A stretch of DNA of 6,078 bases from Kiritimatiellia bacterium (GTDB lineage Bacteria > Verrucomicrobiota > Kiritimatiellia > JAAZAB01): NCBI GenBank assembly GCA_018400335.1, contig JAGYMT010000128.1, positions 1 through 6,078 of the forward strand. The letters run 5' to 3'. The notes below the pieces were generated by a model. That model was not told where the DNA came from and did not search any database. It was given only the letters and a program-made list of their open reading frames with translations. Both the position numbers and the translations under genes were made by a program. Of this stretch, positions 1 through 4,276 are shown piece by piece (position 1 is the first letter of the stretch; each line of letters opens with the position of its first letter).

Positions 1-189
1 CAGCATCAAAACAATAATCACCACAGCCGCAAGCAGGGCGATGCGCCTCGGCCCGAAGCGTGTTGTTTTTGCACGGCCCTTGATCATTTTCGTGTCGAGG
101 TGCGTCTGAAAATCCAGCTTGGCGCGGCACCGCGAGCAAAACAGATGTCCGAGCGTGTTCTGGTATCCGCATTGATGGCAGGTTATCAT
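1..189 (-). CDS. Zinc-ribbon protein with N-terminal region and a membrane segment (partial, C-terminus beyond left edge)
   Basis: The first 63 codons are visible. The protein starts MITCHQCGYQN and has two CxxC pairs (C4/C7 and C18/C21), a typical small zinc ribbon of the kind placed at the front of membrane-anchored bacterial proteins. A basic linker follows (about residues 34-49, rich in K and R). From I50 a strongly hydrophobic run (IALLAAVVIIVLML) reaches the window edge and looks like a transmembrane helix, so the ribbon should lie in the cytoplasm. The start ATG is preceded by AAGGA at a 10-base spacing, inside the end of the fmdB-like gene; the gap between the two genes is 6 bp, so they are almost certainly cotranscribed. 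An ATG that overlaps the upstream stop (TGATG) is out of frame and was not used. The function of the missing part is unknown. Confidence 0.75.
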   Translation of the reverse strand, partial: MITCHQCGYQNTLGHLFCSRCRAKLDFQTHLDTKMIKGRAKTTRFGPRRIALLAAVVIIVLML

Positions 190-195
190 AACGCA

Positions 196-525
196 TCAAT
201 CCTTGCCGGCCCCCGCCGTTTTCGTTTTCCCGGTCTCCGTCCCGGCAGTTGTCTTTTCGCCGGCGGCCCCCTTGGATGAGTCCTTCCCGGATGAGACGGA
301 ACTCGTGCCCTTCTCCTCCTTTGCCCGCTTATGATAGCTCTCGCTCCTGTAGTCAGTCTGGTAGAAACCAGAGCCTTTGAAGATAATGCCCGCCCCCTTA
401 CCTATGAGCCGCCTGGCCTTCATCTTTCGGCAGGCGGGACAACGCTTTTGCGGCTTCTCGGTTATTCTTTGAAAAAGCTCATACTTGTTGCCGCATGCTC
501 CGCACTCATATTCATAGGTTGGCAT
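196..525 (-). CDS. FmdB-family zinc-ribbon putative regulatory protein
   Basis: This is a 109-residue protein starting MPTYEYEC, the signature opening of the FmdB/CxxC_CXXC_SSSS family. Cysteines C8, C11, C29 and C32 form the zinc ribbon. The family block G-x-G-x-I-F-K-G-S-G-F-Y-x-T-D-Y lies at residues 44-59. From about residue 60 the protein is charged, then low-complexity (S, T, G, K, A), and probably disordered. The family is named after a protein in the Methylophilus formamide/urea operon and is often called a transcriptional regulator, but its molecular role is not firmly known. I chose the ATG at 525 because AAGGGG sits 6 bases upstream; a longer frame begins at a TTG (552) and would add residues that do not fit the family. 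It is followed 6 bp later by another zinc-ribbon gene. Product call is firm, function is not. Confidence 0.9.
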   Translation of the reverse strand: MPTYEYECGACGNKYELFQRITEKPQKRCPACRKMKARRLIGKGAGIIFKGSGFYQTDYRSESYHKRAKEEKGTSSVSSGKDSSKGAAGEKTTAGTETGKTKTAGAGKD

Positions 526-563
526 AGAAATCCCCTTCACCTTTTCACGCAATTGAATAGTAC

Positions 564-592
564 AATTTACAATAAGTCCCCGGCGAATTCAA
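564..592 (-). promoter_or_regulatory. Candidate promoter for the fmdB-like gene
   Basis: Reading the minus strand, TTGAAT (592-587) and TAAATT (569-564) are separated by 17 bases. Each matches the sigma-70 consensus at 4 of 6 positions. This would give a transcript starting near 557 with a leader of about 30 bases and the AAGGGG ribosome site in it. The region is locally AT-rich compared with the surrounding genes, which supports a promoter here, but neither box is strong. Confidence 0.3.
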
Positions 593-636
593 GCGCGAAC
601 CTTGGAATCACGGCAATTCTAATTATGGACTTGACC

Positions 637-657
637 CCGGCGACCTTGTGTCGCCGG
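637..657. other. Perfect 8-bp stem hairpin (intergenic)
   Basis: CCGGCGAC at 637-644 and GTCGCCGG at 650-657 form a perfect 8-bp stem with a 5-base loop. It lies between the heptosyltransferase stop and the fmdB-like promoter region. No T-run follows on either strand, so it is not a classical intrinsic terminator. Confidence 0.5.
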
Positions 658-662
658 TGAAT

Positions 663-702
663 GAGGTTTTCGGGAAAAGCGCGCTTTCCCCCAAAAAACC
701 TC
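663..702. other. Long imperfect hairpin (intergenic)
   Basis: GAGGTTTT (663-670) pairs with AAAACCTC (695-702). Inside it, GGG (672-674) pairs with CCC (688-690), with A675 bulged. The self-complementary core AAAGCGCGCTTT (676-687) closes the structure. The result is a roughly 40-base, nearly continuous stem that could form in RNA from either strand or as a single-stranded DNA cruciform. It sits between two other hairpins, which suggests a structured RNA tail, a terminator cluster or a mobile-element end. Confidence 0.45.
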
Positions 703-730
703 TCGCTCCTGCCGGGTAAACCGGCAGGGG
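693..730 (-). terminator. Possible terminator downstream of the heptosyltransferase gene
   Basis: On the minus strand, 40 bases after the heptosyltransferase stop, CCTGCCGG (728-721) and CCGGCAGG (715-708) form a perfect 8-bp stem around a 5-base loop; a C-G pair and a G-T wobble (706-707 with 729-730) can extend it. A run of six T lies at 698-693, but 9 bases beyond the stem rather than directly after it. The hairpin is strong, the T-run placement is atypical, so termination is plausible but not secure. It would separate the URO-D/heptosyltransferase unit from the fmdB-like unit. Confidence 0.4.
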
Positions 731-769
731 ATACGCCAAAATGCGGACTGCTGTTGGAATCACGGCGCT

Positions 770-1756
770 TCACGGCAGGCCGCTCTTCGTGATTTTTCGG
801 TGGAGCATCAGCATGCCCGCGTCGCCGACCATTTCCGGGGTAAGAACTGACAGGCAGGAGGCATCCCCAAAACGGCACTTTCTCGAACGGCAGGGACTGC
901 ACCGCAAGCCGGCGATCAACACACGATGCACATCACCGTACGGACCGGTCCGGACCGGATCGGTCGGCCCGAAGAGCGCGAGAACCGGCGTGCCGACGGC
1001 AGCCGCCATGTGCATCGGCCCGGAATCGTTGGAGACCACAAGATCCATTTCTCCGAGAAAACCACCAAGTTCAGGCAGCGACAATTTCCCCGCCATGTTC
1101 CGCGCGAAGAGCTGCTTCGCCATGGTGTTGCATTCCGCTGCGTCATTCGGTCCGCCGACCACGAAGATCGAAGCGTTCATCTGCTCGCGGAGTTCCTTGC
1201 CCAGTTTCAGAAAGGAAGATGAAGGCCAGTTCTTGCTCGGCCACCTGGAAAAAGGCACGAGGGCAACCCTTGGACGCGGTTCCTCGATCTTTTGAGAAGG
1301 AAAAGAGACCGGGAAAACAGGATCGAGGACGGGAAGCCCCAGGTGCCGCACAACGTCCATCGCCTCTTCGACCGCGTGCCTGTTCCTGTTCCTGGGGCCG
1401 GCAACCGATGAGTAAACCAGTCTCGTCCCCTCGCGGTTAAAAGACGGACCGATCCTCCTGCCGCCGCGCGCCGTGCATGCCGCAAGCGCGCTCTTCCAGA
1501 GACCCTGCATGTCAATCACCAGGTCATAGCTCTGCTCCCTGATCTCGCGCAGCCAAGATGAGATATTGGCGAAAAAAGCCCGCCGGTGAAAAGGTATCAC
1601 GCGATCCACGTCGGAAAAACACCGCACGAGATCAACGTAATCGGTCTGCGCCACCCAGTCGATTCCGGCGCCGGTGCCGCGCTTGAGGCAGTGAACAGCG
1701 GGCAGCGCGTGAAACAGATCGCCAAGAGAGCTGAGCTTGATAACGAGAATGCGCAT
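770..1756 (-). CDS. Family 9 glycosyltransferase, LPS heptosyltransferase (WaaC/WaaF type)
   Basis: This 328-residue protein has the usual length for the family. It should transfer an ADP-activated heptose (or similar sugar) onto the lipid A-inner core acceptor at the cytoplasmic face of the inner membrane. The N-terminus MRILVIKLSSLGDLFHALPA matches WaaC closely, with Asp at position 13, where the proposed catalytic Asp of E. coli WaaC lies. IDMQGLWKSA (81-90) and NRHAVE (125-130) are also WaaC-like. The second domain begins near residue 163 (VALVPFSRWPSKNWP) and carries the nucleotide-sugar-binding loop SNDSGPMHMA (242-251) followed by LFGPTDP (261-267). A cysteine cluster (C286, C289, C294, C301) precedes TPEMV; such clusters occur in many bacterial GT9 proteins. 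The start lies 3 bp after the URO-D-like stop with a weak GGTGG site, which suggests translational coupling. Whether it acts as heptosyltransferase I or II, or uses another sugar, cannot be told from sequence alone. Confidence 0.88.
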   Translation of the reverse strand: MRILVIKLSSLGDLFHALPAVHCLKRGTGAGIDWVAQTDYVDLVRCFSDVDRVIPFHRRAFFANISSWLREIREQSYDLVIDMQGLWKSALAACTARGGRRIGPSFNREGTRLVYSSVAGPRNRNRHAVEEAMDVVRHLGLPVLDPVFPVSFPSQKIEEPRPRVALVPFSRWPSKNWPSSSFLKLGKELREQMNASIFVVGGPNDAAECNTMAKQLFARNMAGKLSLPELGGFLGEMDLVVSNDSGPMHMAAAVGTPVLALFGPTDPVRTGPYGDVHRVLIAGLRCSPCRSRKCRFGDASCLSVLTPEMVGDAGMLMLHRKITKSGLP

Positions 1757-1759
1757 CGG

Positions 1760-2893
1760 TCACAACCACCCGGTCATTTCGGCGAGCAGTCTTGAATACT
1801 CCACGTAATTCGGCCAGGAGACGTCGCTCGGCACGCCATGGTCGCAGCTTGGAATAAAACCGCCGTCCTTGACGACAGGGGCGATACGAAGCAGCTCGGC
1901 GCTGATCACATCCCCGCCGCGCGCCATTGCCCGCTTATCCACTCCGCCCCGGTAGGCTATGTCATGCCCGAACCGGCGCCTGAATTCGTTGATATCGTTG
2001 TGCGCGGCAACCTCGATCGGGTCGCACACATTCATCCCGGCCTCGATCCAGACGGGAATCAGCTCCCCGATAAAACCATCGCTGTCAACGTCAACCAGCG
2101 GCACCCCCCCGTCCCTGCACTGCGCGCACCAGCGTTTCCAGCTCGGCAGACAGAACTCCCGGACCATTTCCGGTGAGATCATAGCCTTGGCCTTGTATGC
2201 CATGTCCTCGCTGATGTTCAGCACGTCGAACATTCCGCGCCCCTTCGCGATTACGCGGTCGAGCATATCCGACACGAAATCAGTCCAGAACGACGCCATT
2301 TCCGCCACGAATTCAGGATCATCAAGCATCATCACGCACAGTCCCTCGAATCCGCACCACTCGCGCATCTGCCAGAACGGCCCCGACACGCCAATGCTCA
2401 GAACCGTGTCGCGCTTCAGAGCCAGGCGGCAGCGCTCGTCGAAATCGTTCGGGAAACGGCCGGGGTCGTCGGGATTGTAACGGGTCTTCATCGCTTCCCA
2501 GTCGTCCCTGTTTTCAACCGGACACTTGATCCAGCGCCTCGTCACAAAGTCTTTGGCGTGCCTAAGGTAGCTGACGTCGAATTCGTCGGAAATCTCGCAG
2601 ATGTTTCCCTTCCAATCCTGGACCGTGATTTGTCCATTCTTATGCTCCAGCACCTTCTCTTCAAATTGCGGACGCATCAGAAAATCCACGCCAAGCGACG
2701 GGGCGGGCGACTCGGGCTTCTCCTCCTCAATGCCGAGTATTTCCAGCAGGTAGGACTGGTAGTGCACATCCTTCGGCAGCCCCTGTGTGTGCCAGGCAGC
2801 GAGAGTGGACTCGCGTCCGCCGCCCGGCGCGAACGGTATCTTGTCGGGCGTTCCGAATGTCACGGTTTCGATGAATCGTTCGCGTTGGTTCAT
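1760..2893 (-). CDS. Uroporphyrinogen decarboxylase (URO-D) superfamily protein, probably methyltransferase-like rather than heme enzyme
   Basis: A 377-residue protein of the URO-D fold family, which includes heme-pathway UroD and the MtaA/CmuA-type corrinoid methyltransferases. Family-like blocks are the opening MNQRERFIET, SPEMVREFCLPSWKR (240-254), a GGVD...ARG block (316-325) and the tail GGFIPSCDHGVPSDVSW (344-360). The N-terminal arginine motif of true UroD (PVWxMRQAGR) is absent, so heme synthesis is unlikely. The HxCG-type metal-ligand motif of the methyltransferases also seems absent: its place is taken by VDVDSDG (267-273). Such divergent proteins are numerous in PVC-type and other anaerobic environmental bacteria and mostly uncharacterised. 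I chose the ATG at 2893 because GGGAG lies upstream and residues before it (reaching to 2986) look unlike the family; an in-frame ATG at 2911 has no ribosome site. It precedes the heptosyltransferase gene by 3 bp. Substrate unknown. Confidence 0.85.
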   Translation of the reverse strand: MNQRERFIETVTFGTPDKIPFAPGGGRESTLAAWHTQGLPKDVHYQSYLLEILGIEEEKPESPAPSLGVDFLMRPQFEEKVLEHKNGQITVQDWKGNICEISDEFDVSYLRHAKDFVTRRWIKCPVENRDDWEAMKTRYNPDDPGRFPNDFDERCRLALKRDTVLSIGVSGPFWQMREWCGFEGLCVMMLDDPEFVAEMASFWTDFVSDMLDRVIAKGRGMFDVLNISEDMAYKAKAMISPEMVREFCLPSWKRWCAQCRDGGVPLVDVDSDGFIGELIPVWIEAGMNVCDPIEVAAHNDINEFRRRFGHDIAYRGGVDKRAMARGGDVISAELLRIAPVVKDGGFIPSCDHGVPSDVSWPNYVEYSRLLAEMTGWL

Positions 2894-2936
2894 ATTCAGC
2901 GCTGCTCCCATGCGAGGTTGATTGGATAATTGCCGT

Positions 2937-2965
2937 ACTTTGGGCAAGCATAAGGGAAATGTCAA
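2937..2965 (-). promoter_or_regulatory. Candidate promoter for the URO-D-like/heptosyltransferase unit
   Basis: On the minus strand a perfect TTGACA lies at 2965-2960. Seventeen bases downstream is CAAAGT (2942-2937), a poor -10 box (3 of 6). The implied leader is about 35-40 bases. The -35 match and the position in a divergent gap support a promoter; the weak -10 leaves the exact site open. Confidence 0.35.
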
Positions 2966-3073
2966 GCATGATCCGATTATTCGCAAGGTTTGTAAAAGAT
3001 CAGCCGCCGGGCAATGGTCCTTCAGCGAAACAACAAAGATGCGCCCAGAAAATAATGATGTGCAAATTTGTTA

Positions 3074-3156
3074 TTGACCCCCGGCAAAGCGCGGATAAGA
3101 TAGTGCTTGTTCATGTCCGGCAGGAAGCCGGGTTCATTCAAACACGGGTACAGGAG
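3074..3156 (+). promoter_or_regulatory. ilvC promoter and ribosome binding site
   Basis: TTGACC (3074-3079) and TAAGAT (3096-3101) are spaced by 16 bases and form a sigma-70-like promoter. Transcription would start near 3108, giving a leader of about 57 bases. AGGAG (3152-3156) lies 8 bases before the ilvC ATG and fixes that start. The leader can form a small GC hairpin (CCGGC 3117-3121 with GCCGG 3127-3131). An 8-base palindrome, CAAATTTG (3063-3070), lies just upstream of the -35 box and could be half of an operator. I see no leader peptide rich in branched-chain residues and no T-box, so attenuation is not supported. Confidence 0.6.
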
Positions 3157-3164
3157 AGCAGCAA

Positions 3165-4262
3165 ATGGCTATCATTGATTTCGGCGGCACGAAAGAGAAT
3201 ATCATCACCCGCAAGGATTTCCCCATGGCCAGGTCCCGCAAGGTCCTCCGCAACGAGACCATCGCCATCATAGGTTATGGAGTCCAGGGCCCGGCGCAGG
3301 GCTTGAACCTCAAGGACAACGGATTCCGCGTGATCGTCGGACAGGCGAAATCGTTCAAACGCGACTGGGATCGCGCCGTCAAGGACGGATGGGTTCCGGG
3401 CAAGACACTTTTTGACATAGAGGAGGCGGTCCGCCGCGGCACAATGATCCAGATGCTCGTTTCGGACGCCGCTCAGAAGCAGATTTGGCCGGTCGTGAAG
3501 AAGAACCTCGCGCCGGGCAAGGCTCTTTATTTCTCACACGGCTTCTCGATCGTCTACGGCAGTCAGACGGGGGTTGTGCCGCCGAAGGATGTTGACGTCA
3601 TCATGGTCGCCCCGAAGGGATCGGGCACGTCCGTCCGCCGAAACTTCCTGTCGGGCGCGGGCATCAATTCAAGCTTCGCGGTATTCCAGGACGCCACGGG
3701 CAAGGCCAGGGAAAGGTGCCTGGCGATCGGGATAGGCGTGGGGTCAGGTTATTTGTTCCCGACGACCTTCCAGAACGAGGTCTACAGCGATCTCACCGGC
3801 GAACGCGGAATCCTCATGGGCGCGCTGGCGGGCGTGATGGAAGCTCAGTACGACGTACTCAGGAGCCACGGTCATTCACCGAGCGAGGCATTCAACGAAA
3901 CGGTCGAGGAGCTGACACAGAGCCTCATCCGTCTGGTTGATGAAAACGGAATGGACTGGATGTATTCCAACTGCTCCGCCACGGCTCAGCGCGGCGCGCT
4001 GGACTGGAAGCCGAGGTTCAAGAAGGCGACGCTGCCCGTTTTCAAGGCTCTCTACCAGGCTGTCAAATCCGGCAAGGAAACGAAACGTGTCATCTCGGCG
4101 TGCGGCAAGCCGAACTACCAGCAGCTGCTGGCGAAGGAGCTCGCGATCATTGGCAATTCCGAGATGTGGCGGGCTGGCAAGGCGGTCCGCGGCCTGCGTC
4201 CGAGCGAAAAGGCCAAGGCCATCACCGGCAAGACCAGGGGAGTTTCCGGCCGCAAGGCCTGA
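3165..4262 (+). CDS. ilvC: Ketol-acid reductoisomerase (NADP+)
   Basis: The enzyme converts acetolactate or acetohydroxybutyrate to the dihydroxy acid by Mg2+-dependent alkyl migration and NADPH reduction, the second common step of valine, leucine and isoleucine synthesis. At 365 residues it fits the short class I form. The Rossmann loop is GYGVQG (37-42) and the active-site SHGF lies at 124-127. Metal ligands are expected at D209 and E213 (SDLTGER) and at E245 and E249 (ETVEE). Blocks such as APKGSGTS (149-156), GINSSFAVFQD (166-176), NGHSPSEAFNETVEE-like and RGALDW (276-281) resemble yeast Ilv5 and Bacteroidetes/PVC enzymes more than E. coli IlvC. The family core ends near RGLRPSE (342-348); a basic tail of about 18 residues follows. 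The gene has its own promoter, with no ilvB/ilvN or leu genes in view, and a kinase gene follows after 14 bp. Confidence 0.96.
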   Translation: MAIIDFGGTKENIITRKDFPMARSRKVLRNETIAIIGYGVQGPAQGLNLKDNGFRVIVGQAKSFKRDWDRAVKDGWVPGKTLFDIEEAVRRGTMIQMLVSDAAQKQIWPVVKKNLAPGKALYFSHGFSIVYGSQTGVVPPKDVDVIMVAPKGSGTSVRRNFLSGAGINSSFAVFQDATGKARERCLAIGIGVGSGYLFPTTFQNEVYSDLTGERGILMGALAGVMEAQYDVLRSHGHSPSEAFNETVEELTQSLIRLVDENGMDWMYSNCSATAQRGALDWKPRFKKATLPVFKALYQAVKSGKETKRVISACGKPNYQQLLAKELAIIGNSEMWRAGKAVRGLRPSEKAKAITGKTRGVSGRKA

Positions 4263-4276
4263 AGAGTCCCGCCCGG

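Larger units (their letters stand above)
602..766. repeat. 13-bp direct repeat flanking a hairpin-rich intergenic block
   Basis: TTGGAATCACGGC occurs exactly at 602-614 and again at 754-766, in the same orientation. The 139 bases between the copies hold all three hairpins of this intergenic region and no plausible gene. A 13-base perfect repeat within about 250 bases is unlikely by chance (my rough estimate is below 1 in 1,000). It could be the flank of a small inserted element, or the remains of a local duplication. No transposase is encoded in the window. Confidence 0.55.

Noticed and set aside
194..196. TGATG stop/start overlap at the end of the fmdB-like gene as the start of the next gene.
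   Set aside because: That ATG is out of frame with the CxxC zinc-ribbon sequence; the ATG at 189 is in frame and has AAGGA upstream.
526..552. Longer start of the fmdB-like gene at a TTG (552).
   Set aside because: The family begins MPTYEYEC, and the ATG at 525 has AAGGGG at a 6-base spacing.
741..1295. Long plus-strand open frame opposite the heptosyltransferase gene (and similar ones opposite the URO-D-like gene at 1838-2480).
   Set aside because: These are antisense shadows in GC-rich coding sequence, with no ribosome sites and no family-like motifs.
2894..2986. N-terminal extension of the URO-D-like protein to 2986.
   Set aside because: It would cover the candidate promoter, has no ribosome site and adds residues unlike the family; the MNQRERF start at 2893 has GGGAG upstream.
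3113..3178. A 21-codon plus-strand frame (ATG at 3113) overlapping the ilvC start, as a possible leader peptide.
   Set aside because: It has no ribosome site and no Leu, Val or Ile codons, so it does not fit branched-chain attenuation; no terminator/antiterminator pair is visible.
4100..4276. Upstream extension of the kinase frame into the end of ilvC.
   Set aside because: It overlaps well-supported ilvC coding sequence in another frame and its residues (Gln/Arg/Gly-rich) look like a shadow; the ATG at 4277 or 4283 begins the TGS-like region.
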